Shown here: piece by piece, positions 34,489 to 43,197 of the stretch
How positions within the stretch are numbered: position 1 is the stretch's first letter
Layout of the letters: every line of letters starts with the position of its first letter
Source of the DNA: CAYFFV01 sp964342695
GTDB lineage: Bacteria > Acidobacteriota > Vicinamibacteria > Vicinamibacterales > UBA8438
DNA length: 64,000 nucleotides
Assembly: GCA_964342695.1 (NCBI GenBank)
Contig: CAYFFV010000001.1
Location: 1-64,000 of the forward strand
Direction: 5' to 3'
The notes under the pieces: generated by a model
Databases searched by the model: none
What the model was told of the DNA's origin: nothing
What the model saw: the letters and a program-made list of their open reading frames with translations, nothing else
Translations under genes and position numbers: made by a program

Positions 34489-35415
34489 TTACACCAAGAC
34501 TATTCTAGGATGCAAAATATCGCCTGGTCCTTGCTCAGCAATTGCGAGCAAAGTTCCCGTTTGACTAAGAACTTTGATTCGGCCGTTACTGTCTCCAAGG
34601 CCCTTGCTTTCTTTTCTTTTTGGAAGAAAAGAGCTGATCTCATTTTTGCTCACGGTGTTCCCATGAGCAATACTGCGTGAACCATTGTCGGTCACTACGA
34701 TCATCGGTAGTTCAGGAAGCAGTTCGTTCATTGGAATTATTTTTTCAACTGGAAAATTAATTTCATTCTCAAATTCACTGAGAAGCACGGATTGTTGAAG
34801 GGTGAATACTCCATTTTTGGTTCGGCGGAGCTGTTCGAGACAACCTCCACATCCTAAGTGTTGTCCAAGATCATGTGCTAACGCTCTCACATAAAACCCA
34901 CGTGAGCACGATATTTTGCAGAAGAGTCTATTATCGCGAAAGGCAGTAATTTCCAATGCATGCACACAAACCTCTACTGGGGATAGTTGAACTGTTGCAT
35001 TTTTACGCGCAAGTCGGTATGCACGGGTTCCGTTAACTTTCTTTGCTGAATAGGGAGGAGGTCGCTGAAGAAAAATTCCGGTAAATGACTTCGCCGCTGC
35101 TTTAATTGTTTCAAGAGTTAGGTTCTCAGCGCGGCATTTGTTCTGTATAGATTCGTCACTCGGTGACCCAGTTGCATCATAGGTATCAGTCGCTATTCCG
35201 AGATGAATGACAGCTTCATACGATTTCTTGCCATCTGCTAGTAACGATGCAAGTTTTGTGGCCTTTCCAAGAACCAGTGGAAGTACTCCAGAGGCCATTG
35301 GATCAAGTGTTCCAAGATGGCCCGTTTTCTTCGTTTTTAGCAGGCGACGAATTCTTACGACCACATCGTGGGAAGTTATGCCTTTTGGTTTGTCTACAAT
35401 CAGTACTCCGTTCAT
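34489..35415 (-). CDS. truB: tRNA pseudouridine(55) synthase
   Basis: 308 residues. It makes pseudouridine at position 55 in the T-loop of tRNA. The catalytic aspartate is D38 in TGHLGTLDPMASGVLPL; other motifs are KSYEAVIHLGIATDTYDATG, RPPPYSAKKVNGTRAYRLAR and ISCSRGFYVRALAHDLG. It lies between nrnA and rpsO in the nusA-infB cluster, its usual place. The C-terminal 80 residues resemble a PUA-like region, with the last residues GPGDILHPRIVLV. Confidence 0.96.
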   Translation of the reverse strand: MNGVLIVDKPKGITSHDVVVRIRRLLKTKKTGHLGTLDPMASGVLPLVLGKATKLASLLADGKKSYEAVIHLGIATDTYDATGSPSDESIQNKCRAENLTLETIKAAAKSFTGIFLQRPPPYSAKKVNGTRAYRLARKNATVQLSPVEVCVHALEITAFRDNRLFCKISCSRGFYVRALAHDLGQHLGCGGCLEQLRRTKNGVFTLQQSVLLSEFENEINFPVEKIIPMNELLPELPMIVVTDNGSRSIAHGNTVSKNEISSFLPKRKESKGLGDSNGRIKVLSQTGTLLAIAEQGPGDILHPRIVLV

Positions 35416-35429
35416 TGCTATTTAGGTGT

Positions 35430-36413
35430 TTAGTCTTTTTTGCTCTTGATGGCCGATAGCACATCCTCGATTATGATTTCTTGAGTAGCTTTGTCAGAGC
35501 TTGGGCAATTAAATCCTGCTGCATTGCGATGGCCGCCTCCACCAAATCTTGTTGCTACTATGCGTACGTCGATCTTACCTTTTGAGCGCAAACTGACCTT
35601 AACACCGTCATTGAGTTCTTTAAATAGTACGACAGCCTGGATTTCCGAAACGTCGAGAGGGAGATTAACTAATCCCTCTAAATCACCGATTGAACATCCG
35701 GTGTCCTTTAGCATGTTTTTACTAACATTCAGAACGGCAATTTGACCGTTTCCCTGCAGTTCCATCCGATCAAGGAGAAGACCGGTCAGGCGAAGCTTTT
35801 CTAGGCGTTCCTGTTGAAATACGATGTCCGACACTTCAGCAGGAGACACTCCTGATGCCGAAATAGCTTTACAGATGTCGAACGTATGTTCAGTTATATT
35901 TGAATGACGAAAAGAACCGGTGTCTGTCAGAATCGTTACGTAAAGTAACGTTGCGATATCCTTGGTCAAAGGAATCCCGAGTGCCGTAATGATACGGAAG
36001 ACCATTTCTCCGCACGCCGCAGCTGTTTCGTCGAACCAGTTGACCGCACCGTACATGGAATTCCCTACATGATGATCAATGTTAATTAAAAACTGTTTAT
36101 CAAGTCCTTCAATTTCAGTCCGTTCTAAAGAGCCGCACTCTAGCACGATAACAGCATCAAAAGTTTCCTCAATGGAGTCAGTGAAAATAATATCTGACAG
36201 TCCAGGTAGTAAGCGAAAATACGCTGGAGGTTCGTCGCGACACACTACTTGTGTAAGTTTCCCAATTTGTTTTAATGCATAGGAAAGCGCAAGTTGAGAG
36301 CCAATTGCGTCGCCATCTGGTCTAGCATGCGACACGATTAGGAAGTGTTTCTTGGATGATATTGCTTCTAAAACTTGATCAAAATCTGATTTTTTGTTTT
36401 CGTCGTTTTTCAT
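35430..36413 (-). CDS. nrnA: DHH-family phosphoesterase, NrnA-like (oligoribonuclease/pAp phosphatase)
   Basis: 327 residues. The N-terminal DHH domain has HARPDGDAIGSQLAL (near 29-43) and the DHH motif at 113-115 (NIDHHVGN); the C-terminal DHHA1 domain contains RFGGGGHRNAAGF. NrnA of Bacillus degrades 2-5 nt RNA from the ends and dephosphorylates 3'-phosphoadenosine 5'-phosphate. Its place between rbfA and truB in the nusA-infB cluster matches Firmicutes and Acidobacteriota. The start overlaps the rbfA stop by four bases. Confidence 0.9.
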   Translation of the reverse strand: MKNDENKKSDFDQVLEAISSKKHFLIVSHARPDGDAIGSQLALSYALKQIGKLTQVVCRDEPPAYFRLLPGLSDIIFTDSIEETFDAVIVLECGSLERTEIEGLDKQFLINIDHHVGNSMYGAVNWFDETAAACGEMVFRIITALGIPLTKDIATLLYVTILTDTGSFRHSNITEHTFDICKAISASGVSPAEVSDIVFQQERLEKLRLTGLLLDRMELQGNGQIAVLNVSKNMLKDTGCSIGDLEGLVNLPLDVSEIQAVVLFKELNDGVKVSLRSKGKIDVRIVATRFGGGGHRNAAGFNCPSSDKATQEIIIEDVLSAIKSKKD

Positions 36414-36781
36414 GAGTTTTTGTCATTTTGAGATAATTCCACTGCAATTTTATCTAGTAAATGAGCTACGCGATCCTGTTTTTCAGCGGCGTCATCAAAA
36501 AGAAATTTTATTTCTGGCACTTGACGTAGGTCTAGACGTGCTAAGTGTCGTCTTAAAAACGGTCTGGCACGGTAAAGAGCTTTCGATATGTCACGTTTGT
36601 CGACATCAGCATGAGGCATTAAAACGTAAAAAACGGTTGCCTGGGATAGATCTTTTGTCATTCTGACTTTAGTGAGGGAAATGTGTCTGATCCTCGGGTC
36701 TCTTACGGTTCGTGTCATCAGGGAACTGAGTTCAGTCAGCAAGATGCTCGATATTCGATCAGCACGATTATGGCTCGCCAT
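36410..36781 (-). CDS. rbfA: Ribosome-binding factor A
   Basis: 123 residues, a single KH-like domain. It opens MASHNRADRISSILLTELSSLMTRTVRDPR and has ITKVRMTKDLSQATVFYVL-like sequence (SLTKVRMTKDLSQATVFYV) followed by RRHLARLDLRQVPEIKFLFDD, all RbfA hallmarks. It helps mature the 16S 5' end and is needed in the cold in E. coli. The four-base overlap with nrnA and 15-base gap after ylxP suggest one transcript. Confidence 0.95.
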   Translation of the reverse strand: MASHNRADRISSILLTELSSLMTRTVRDPRIRHISLTKVRMTKDLSQATVFYVLMPHADVDKRDISKALYRARPFLRRHLARLDLRQVPEIKFLFDDAAEKQDRVAHLLDKIAVELSQNDKNS

Positions 36782-36796
36782 GATTACTCACTTTAC

Positions 36797-37081
36797 TTAC
36801 ATAAGCCAATCAATATTGTACGAAACAGTCAATCCGTTGTTGTTTTGATCGATTTCGTCAATCACTTTGTTAAAAGTGCGTTCCACGTAAACTTTTTCGT
36901 TTCCTACTGCGACTACTGAGAGGTGGCACTTTTGATAGAGATCTTGTGTTTCTATTTCAGAAAACGAGATGTTGTGGCGGAAAAGTTTATCCTTGATGCT
37001 TTTAATCACAGAACGTTTTTCTTTGAGAGAGTGTGCTTCCGGAATGTAGATTTTTATTTCTAACAAACCGACGATAGACAC
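36797..37081 (-). CDS. YlxP-like protein, DUF503 family
   Basis: 94 residues. It opens with VGLLEIKIYIPEAHSLKEKRSVIKSIKDKLFRHNISFSEIE, the typical DUF503 start, and ends with a short helix. The function is not known; it is often found between infB and rbfA in Firmicutes, Acidobacteriota and Thermus-like genomes, which suggests a link to ribosome or RNA metabolism (inference). The usual family length is about 90-95 residues. Confidence 0.92.
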   Translation of the reverse strand: MSIVGLLEIKIYIPEAHSLKEKRSVIKSIKDKLFRHNISFSEIETQDLYQKCHLSVVAVGNEKVYVERTFNKVIDEIDQNNNGLTVSYNIDWLM

Positions 37082-37131
37082 ATTTGCACCTTAAACATTC
37101 AGATGTGATTTAAATAAAAGCGGTTGTTTCT

Positions 37132-39777
37132 TTAAACAGTTGCCGCGATGGTTTCAACATCATATGACTCGATAATATCGCCAACCTTAATATCTGGAAA
37201 GCTTTCAAATGCGATACCACATTCGATGCCAGATTTAACCTCGCTAACATCATCTTTAAAACGACGCAATGAACCGATACGACCTTCGTGCACTACGATG
37301 CCATCACGAACTAAGCGTGCTTGCGCGGCACCGCTTTTGGTAATACGTCCATCGGTGACCATGCAGCCTCCGGCAGTCCCAAATTTTGGCACCTTGAAGG
37401 TTTCCCGAACTTCAGCAAGACCCAGTTGTTTTTCTTTAATGGTTGGTTCAAGAAGGCCGGCCATTGCTTGGGTTACTTCTTCTGTAACATGATAAATAAC
37501 TGAATGCTTTCGAATATCGACACTTTCTTGTTCCGCGATTGTCGTAGCATTGCGGTCAGGCCTAACATTAAAGGCGATGACGATTGCATTGGAGGTTGAC
37601 GCGAGTAAGACGTCGGACTCGTTAACGGCTCCAACGCCCGTGTGAATAATTTGTACTTTAACGCGCTCGTCGCCAAGCTTGGAAAGCGATTCTGCTAGCA
37701 CTTCTGCTGATCCCTGAACATCAGCTTTTATAACGATGGGTAATTCTTTGATGTCCCCTTCAGACAATTGCTGCTGAAGTGATTCAAGGGTCAGTCGAGA
37801 GCCTCGATTACTTAATTCTTTTTCTTTTGCCTGTGTTTGTCTAAGTAGTGCTATTTGTCGGGCTTTTGCAGCGTCCGCCACAGCCTGAAATTGATCTCCA
37901 GGCTGAGGTAATCCAGTGAGACCAAGCACTTCTACCGGAGTAGAAGGTCCAGCTTTCTTAAGTTGTTTTCCGCGGTCGTCAATAAGTGCGCGTACTTTTC
38001 CTACTATAGTACCGGCAATAAAATTGTCTCCGACAGTAAGAGTGCCGTCTTGGACTAAAATAGTGGCTACAGGGCCACGGCCTCTATCAATTTTTGCCTC
38101 GAGAACGGCTCCGGCTGCGATGCGATTTGGGTTTGCCTTATGTTCACCCATTTCAGTAACGAGAAGAATCATTTCAAGTAATGAATCAAGATTTTCTTTT
38201 TTCGTTGCAGACACCGGAACCATTACCGTTTGGCCACCCCAATCTTCTGGTGTAAGTTCTCGTTCTGCGAGTTCCTGTTTAACCCGTTCAGGGTTAGCGT
38301 CAGACTTATCAATTTTGTTGATAGCGACTAGAATTGGGACTTCAGCGGCCTTTGCATGATCGATGGCTTCCTGAGTTTGGGGCATTACCCCGTCATCTGC
38401 AGCAACGACAAGTATCACGACATCAGTCACACTTGCACCCCGAGCTCTCATTGTTGTGAATGCCGCATGCCCAGGAGTATCGAGGAAAACGATCGGCCGG
38501 TCATTAACGGTTACGGCGTAGGCTCCAATATGTTGCGTAATACCTCCGGCCTCTTTTTCCGCGACATGGGTTTCTCTAACGGCATCAAGAAGAGAGGTCT
38601 TACCATGGTCCACGTGACCCATTACGGTGACTACCGGTGCTCGAAGTACAAGATCCTCAGGGTTAGTATCCTCTGCCTCGAGAATGACCATTTCTTCTTC
38701 GAAAGTACGCATCTTCACATCTGCGCCGAACTCGCGGGCAATCATCGTCGCTGTATCGGTGTCGAGTGTTGTATTGATGGTCATCATTAAACGTTTTTCA
38801 ATTAGTTTCTTTAAGACTTCTTTCGCTTTAACTTCAAGTTTTGCGGAGAGGTCTTTGACCGTCATTCCTTCTGCCAACGTAATAGTGCGAGTAATTGGTG
38901 GCGGCGGAACAGCAACTCGAGGTGCTTGCTGACGAGTTTTTCGGTCACTACGTTTTCCTTGTGGCCGATGTGGTCGAGGAGGAGGTCTATATCCTACAGC
39001 TGGCCGAGGAGGTAGTGGACGTGATGAAGGCGTTGTAGATCTTATTGGTTGAGACGGAAGAGGTCGCGGACCTCCCAGCGGAGGCTGGCTTGGTGTTGGA
39101 GTAGGCTGTGACTGTATGGTCTTCGACGGTCCCGCCTGCTTTAGTTTGATACTGGTAGCGGTTTCTTTTTTTGTTTTAATCGCTGTTTCTGTTTCAATTT
39201 TTGATTTTCTTGGTTCTTCGACGCGCAATCTAAGAGTTGGAGGCGCGACTCGGCCCGTCGGTTTAGTTACGATCGAAGGTCCAGAAGTAGTTGTTGCGGA
39301 AGATCCTGTGCTTAAACTTTTTTTACTAGAGCTTTTGTCGTTTTTTTCTTTTGTGGCCGAAACATCTTTTTTCACAGGAATTTCTTTATGCTCTGCCGGG
39401 TTTTTCTTTTCCTCTATTGATTCTTGTTCGATCGTTTCTGCTTGTGCGGCAACACGTGCGGCTTTTGCAGCCTTGTTTAAACGAGGTGGGCCAAGTTTAG
39501 GTTTCGCAGGTTCTTTAACTTCCTGTTTTGATTTTGTGGTTCTGATTCGTTTTGATGGCTGACGTTGTTGAGTTGTTGAGGAGAATATTGAGCCACTCGG
39601 TAATTTTATGCCTTTTTCTTTTCCTACCCGTTCGGCAAATTGTCTGGCAACAACTTCCTCAACCGTGCTGGAGGCGCTCTTTACTTCAATGCCATGGTCG
39701 CGACGCAATAAATCAATAACTTCCTGACTGGGAAGTTTAAGAACTTCAGCAACCTTATATATTCTAATAGTAGACAA
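37132..39777 (-). CDS. infB: Translation initiation factor IF-2
   Basis: 881 residues from a TTG at 39777 (MSTIRIYKVAEVLKLPSQEVIDLL), preceded by GAAAG; an ATG at 39846 would lie inside nusA and add 23 residues not like the family. A first IF2_N domain (1-55), then a charged and Pro/Ser/Thr-rich linker (about 60-295), a second IF2_N domain, the G domain with GHVDHGKTSLLDAVRE (near 386), DTPGHAAF and NKIDK, and the C-terminal barrels. IF-2 brings initiator tRNA to the 30S subunit. rpoA and infA partners are elsewhere or earlier in the window. Confidence 0.95.
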   Translation of the reverse strand: MSTIRIYKVAEVLKLPSQEVIDLLRRDHGIEVKSASSTVEEVVARQFAERVGKEKGIKLPSGSIFSSTTQQRQPSKRIRTTKSKQEVKEPAKPKLGPPRLNKAAKAARVAAQAETIEQESIEEKKNPAEHKEIPVKKDVSATKEKNDKSSSKKSLSTGSSATTTSGPSIVTKPTGRVAPPTLRLRVEEPRKSKIETETAIKTKKETATSIKLKQAGPSKTIQSQPTPTPSQPPLGGPRPLPSQPIRSTTPSSRPLPPRPAVGYRPPPRPHRPQGKRSDRKTRQQAPRVAVPPPPITRTITLAEGMTVKDLSAKLEVKAKEVLKKLIEKRLMMTINTTLDTDTATMIAREFGADVKMRTFEEEMVILEAEDTNPEDLVLRAPVVTVMGHVDHGKTSLLDAVRETHVAEKEAGGITQHIGAYAVTVNDRPIVFLDTPGHAAFTTMRARGASVTDVVILVVAADDGVMPQTQEAIDHAKAAEVPILVAINKIDKSDANPERVKQELAERELTPEDWGGQTVMVPVSATKKENLDSLLEMILLVTEMGEHKANPNRIAAGAVLEAKIDRGRGPVATILVQDGTLTVGDNFIAGTIVGKVRALIDDRGKQLKKAGPSTPVEVLGLTGLPQPGDQFQAVADAAKARQIALLRQTQAKEKELSNRGSRLTLESLQQQLSEGDIKELPIVIKADVQGSAEVLAESLSKLGDERVKVQIIHTGVGAVNESDVLLASTSNAIVIAFNVRPDRNATTIAEQESVDIRKHSVIYHVTEEVTQAMAGLLEPTIKEKQLGLAEVRETFKVPKFGTAGGCMVTDGRITKSGAAQARLVRDGIVVHEGRIGSLRRFKDDVSEVKSGIECGIAFESFPDIKVGDIIESYDVETIAATV

Positions 39778-39817
39778 CAGTGTTCTTTCAGTCTGAGCTA
39801 GTATTTCCCGTTTTTTT

Positions 39818-41182
39818 CTACAAGTTTGACTCGTTAGGAACGTCATTCTGTTCCGAGTCTTCTTCCTTTATTTCAGTAACATTTTCTTCTACTGCAGCCA
39901 AGGAAGCTTTTTGTGCTGCTTCAACTTGTTCACGAACGGCAATATGTAATTGCTCAGCCGTTTCTTTGTCGACACCTGCAACTTCAGAAAGTTTTTCTGA
40001 CGATGCTTCTAACAAGCGATCCGCAGTATCAAATCCTGCATTTGCTAGGTTTCTAATTTGGTCATCATCAAGTCCAGGCAGAGTAAGCGTGACGGAGTCT
40101 TCGGTTGACAAACCATCAAACTGTGCTTCTACTTCTCTCCTTTTTTCGTCTTCGTCCTTAATGTCAATTTTCCACCCTGTTAATTTAGCAGCCAAGCGAA
40201 CATTTTGACCTTTTTTCCCGATTGCCAAAGAGAGTTGCCGCTCCTCGACCACGACTTCAATTTCTTTTTCGATGTCGTTGGTAACTGTTACACGTTGAGC
40301 CCGAGCAGGACTAATGGCGTTAGTAATAAACACTATTGGATCTTCGGACCACTCGATAATGTCAATTTTTTCACCCCGAAGTTCACGTATTATTGCTTGA
40401 ACGCGGTTGCCTTTCATGCCAACGCAGGCGCCCACGGGATCAATATCTCGTTCGCTTGAAAAGACGGCAACTTTTGCTCGGTCACCTGCTTCCCTAACGG
40501 CACCAAAAAGTTTTACTGTGCCATCGTATATTTCTGGTACTTCCTGAAGAAAAAGTTGTTCCAGCAGTTTTTCATGAGTTCGAGAAAGTATTATTTGCGG
40601 CCCTTTAGTGTTTTTATTGACTTCAATGATTACGGCCCGGATTCTGTCTCCAGTATTGTAATTTTCAGCCCATGATTGTTCTCGACGGGGCAGTAGAGCT
40701 TCCATTCTCCCGGTTTCAACGACAATATCACCACTTTCAAAACGTTTTACGGAGCCAGATACAACCTCATAGAGCCGATTGTTGTATTCAGCATAAATAT
40801 TTTCACGTTCTGCTTCGCGAACCTTTTGAAAGATAACTTGCTTAGCAGTTTGTGCCGCGATGCGCCCTAGGACATCTGTCGGTTTTGGAAAATCTATTTC
40901 CATATCAACTTCAGCATCATCTCCGTAGAGTTCTTGAGCCGCTGTCAGAGAAATTTGTTGAGCTTCATTGTCGATAGCGCTATCCGGGACAATTACTTTT
41001 ACAGCAAACAGTTCAATTGATCCGGTTTCTCGGTTAAATGTGGTTTTAAGATTTTCATCTGTTTTGTAGTATTTTCGTGACGCGGTTAAAACCGCTTCTT
41101 CGATAGCGCTAATGACTTCTTCCGGATCGATACCTTTTTCTTTAGCTAGGGTCTCAATCGTTTGTTGTATTGAAGTATTCAT
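39818..41182 (-). CDS. nusA: Transcription termination/antitermination protein NusA
   Basis: 454 residues. Domains in order: N-terminal RNAP-binding domain (1-125), S1 (about 130-200, SGSVKRFESGDIVVETGRMEALLPRRE), KH1 and KH2 (about 205-345, SSERDIDPVGACVGMKGNRVQAIIRELRGEKIDIIEW and SLAIGKKGQNVRLAAKLTGWKIDI), and a C-terminal helix-hairpin-helix region (NLANAGFDTADRLLEASSEKLSEVAGVDKETAEQL) before an acidic tail. NusA controls pausing and termination. It lies between rimP and infB, as in most bacteria. Confidence 0.97.
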   Translation of the reverse strand: MNTSIQQTIETLAKEKGIDPEEVISAIEEAVLTASRKYYKTDENLKTTFNRETGSIELFAVKVIVPDSAIDNEAQQISLTAAQELYGDDAEVDMEIDFPKPTDVLGRIAAQTAKQVIFQKVREAERENIYAEYNNRLYEVVSGSVKRFESGDIVVETGRMEALLPRREQSWAENYNTGDRIRAVIIEVNKNTKGPQIILSRTHEKLLEQLFLQEVPEIYDGTVKLFGAVREAGDRAKVAVFSSERDIDPVGACVGMKGNRVQAIIRELRGEKIDIIEWSEDPIVFITNAISPARAQRVTVTNDIEKEIEVVVEERQLSLAIGKKGQNVRLAAKLTGWKIDIKDEDEKRREVEAQFDGLSTEDSVTLTLPGLDDDQIRNLANAGFDTADRLLEASSEKLSEVAGVDKETAEQLHIAVREQVEAAQKASLAAVEENVTEIKEEDSEQNDVPNESNL

Positions 41183-41190
41183 GGCTTACC

Positions 41191-41691
41191 CTAAAATTCA
41201 ACTTCTAGTCGAGCCTTAGATACGATTAACCACCGTATCTGTTCTGTTCCGAGTTCTGTTTCAATTTCTACGCTGTCCCTATTAACTCCTATGATTCTTC
41301 CGACTGAAGAAAATTGGCCAGCGATTGGCTCTGTCGTAATAAATTTCGCAAGTTTTCCAATAAAGCGTCTGCAGTCATTCAAGTGTCGAAGAGGACGATC
41401 AAGTCCTGGTGATGACACCTCAAGCGTATATTTATGTGCAAATTTTTCTTCAGCATCCAAGACCACGCTCAGGTCTCGACTAAACTTCTCACAGTCACGA
41501 ATGCTAACGGAATCTTCAGACGAAATTTCCTTAAGTAAACCGTTGTCGCTATTTTCGCGATCAAGGGTCACTCGCAGAACCCACCCAATCGACTCCCGAT
41601 GCATACGCATCTCAAAAACGACAAGATCGTAACTTTTAGCTACCCGTTCTGCTGTTGCTTTAATCTCGTCTATGAGAACGTTTTGACTCAC
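41191..41691 (-). CDS. rimP: Ribosome maturation factor RimP
   Basis: 166 residues from a GTG at 41691 (MSQNVLIDEIKATAERVAKSYDL). The longer open frame to a TTG at 41724 would place the start inside a T-run of a terminator-like hairpin, so I reject it. RimP aids 30S maturation around S12. Motifs: VFEMRMHRESIGWVLRVTLDRE, ISSEDSVSIRDCEKFSRDLSVVLDAEE and YTLEVSSPGLDRPLRHLNDCRRFIGK (the conserved EVSSPGLDRPL). First gene of rimP-nusA-infB. Confidence 0.93.
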   Translation of the reverse strand: MSQNVLIDEIKATAERVAKSYDLVVFEMRMHRESIGWVLRVTLDRENSDNGLLKEISSEDSVSIRDCEKFSRDLSVVLDAEEKFAHKYTLEVSSPGLDRPLRHLNDCRRFIGKLAKFITTEPIAGQFSSVGRIIGVNRDSVEIETELGTEQIRWLIVSKARLEVEF

Positions 41692-41716
41692 TGCTATTCG
41701 TGTCTGTTGTGTCCCC

Positions 41717-41743
41717 AAAAACAAAAAGTGGGCAACCGCCCAC
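41717..41743 (-). terminator. Terminator-like hairpin just upstream of rimP
   Basis: On the - strand GTGGGC-GGTT-GCCCAC (41743-41728) is a perfect six-pair stem with a four-base loop, followed by TTTTTGTTTTT (41727-41717). This is the classical intrinsic-terminator form. It is 116 bases after the asnS stop and only 26 bases before the rimP start, so it may end asnS transcripts or act as a leader attenuator for rimP-nusA-infB. Confidence 0.75.
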
Positions 41744-41858
41744 CTATAAATTTAACGTTGACGTAATGGTGAATATTACCATGAGCCAATCTTGCGTCGC
41801 AATGGAGAGCGGAGCAGTAGCCCGTTTTTAGTAGTCTTTTTGGAAATTAAGACATTGC

Positions 41859-43148
41859 TCAAGGCTTTAGCCGGTGTAACATTCTTGGGTACGGTATAGA
41901 TTCTCGTACGTGATCAAGGCCACAAATCCAAGAGACAACTCGTTCGATTCCCATTCCAAAACCACCATGAGGGACACTTCCATATCTCCTAAGATCCAAA
42001 TACCATTGAAACGATTCTTCCGGCAGGTCAGAGGTCTTTATCTGCGATTCTAAAATTTCAAGATCATCTTCACGCTGTCCACCACCTATGATTTCTCCGT
42101 AACCTTCTGGTGCCAGCAAATCGACGGAAAGAGATAGATCAGGTCTTTCTGCATCAGATTTCATATAAAAAGCTTTAATAGCTTTTGGAAATTTATGTAC
42201 AAATACTGGTTGGTCGAAATGGTTGGCGAGTGCTGTTTCATCGGGACTTCCAAAATCTTTTCCCCATTCAAAACTAAGTCCCTGTGTTTTAAGAATGTCT
42301 GCGGCTTCATCGTAGGATATTCTTGGAAACGGGTTCTGTAGTTTTTCCAACATAGAGGTGTCTCTTTTGAGGAGTCGCAGTTCCTTCTGATTTTTTGATA
42401 AGACATTTTGCACGACTTTTAAGACTAGTTGCTCTGATAGATCGATTACATCATCTAAGGTGGCATATGCCATCTCTGGTTCTACCATCCAAAATTCGTT
42501 GAGATGACGACGTGTTTTTGATTTTTCCGCTCTAAAGGTTGGTCCAAAACAATAGACTTTCCCCAGCGCCATTGCGTTGGCTTCGTTGTAAAGTTGTCCG
42601 CTCTGGCTCAAAAAGGCTGTGTTGTCGTCAAAGTACTGAACTGGGAATAAAGTGGAGGTGCCTTCGCAGGCCGCCGGTGTCAAAATGGGCGTGTCTACTA
42701 GAATAAAGTCGCGGTCGTTAAAGAATTCTCGAGTACTGTTAATAATTTCATGTCGAATTTTAAGTATTGACGTTTGGCGCTCGCTTCTGATCCAGAGATG
42801 TCTTCTATCTAAAAGATATTCCACTCCATGCTCTTTGGGTGTAATGGGATAATTATTTGAATTGTGGATGATCTCAAATCTAGTAATATCAATTTCGAAT
42901 CCACCCGGGGCACGCTTATCTTCCCGTACTAGACCTTTAACCTTAAGAGAAGTTTCCTGGCCGAGATGGTCGGCTTTCGTAAAGATTTTATCTCCAACGA
43001 TCGATTTAGACATTACGGTTTGGACGGAACCAGTTCCATCTCTTAGAGTCAGGAAATGTATCTTTCCACTTGAGCGTCGGTTTTTTAGCCATCCGTATAA
43101 TGTGACTTCCTTGCCCGAGTGTTGCGAAATGTTATTAATGGAAACCAT
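41859..43148 (-). CDS. asnS: Asparaginyl-tRNA synthetase
   Basis: 429 residues from the ATG at 43148 (AAGGA four bases upstream); an ATG at 43175 would add nine residues. An N-terminal OB-fold anticodon domain (VTLYGWLKNRRSSGKIHFLTLRDGTGSVQTV) is followed by the class II core with FFNDRDFILVDTPILTPAACEGTSTLF, CFGPTFRAEKSKTRRHLNEFWMVEPEMA and GEIIGGGQREDDLEIL, the last pattern pointing to Asn rather than Asp specificity. GatCA is also encoded here (59875 onward), so the transamidase is more likely needed for Gln-tRNA. Confidence 0.94.
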   Translation of the reverse strand: MVSINNISQHSGKEVTLYGWLKNRRSSGKIHFLTLRDGTGSVQTVMSKSIVGDKIFTKADHLGQETSLKVKGLVREDKRAPGGFEIDITRFEIIHNSNNYPITPKEHGVEYLLDRRHLWIRSERQTSILKIRHEIINSTREFFNDRDFILVDTPILTPAACEGTSTLFPVQYFDDNTAFLSQSGQLYNEANAMALGKVYCFGPTFRAEKSKTRRHLNEFWMVEPEMAYATLDDVIDLSEQLVLKVVQNVLSKNQKELRLLKRDTSMLEKLQNPFPRISYDEAADILKTQGLSFEWGKDFGSPDETALANHFDQPVFVHKFPKAIKAFYMKSDAERPDLSLSVDLLAPEGYGEIIGGGQREDDLEILESQIKTSDLPEESFQWYLDLRRYGSVPHGGFGMGIERVVSWICGLDHVRESIPYPRMLHRLKP

Positions 43149-43197
43149 AGAGTCCTTACTATTCATTATTGACATCGCTATTACGATTTTTGAGAGG

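Noticed and set aside
38627..38932. Open frames opposite infB (also 37916-38359 and 39116-39562)
   Set aside because: They mirror the biased codon use of infB and its repetitive linker; none has a credible start or family match.
41692..41724. TTG start extending rimP by eleven residues
   Set aside because: It would place the start codon inside the T-run of the hairpin upstream; the GTG at 41691 gives a normal RimP N-terminus.
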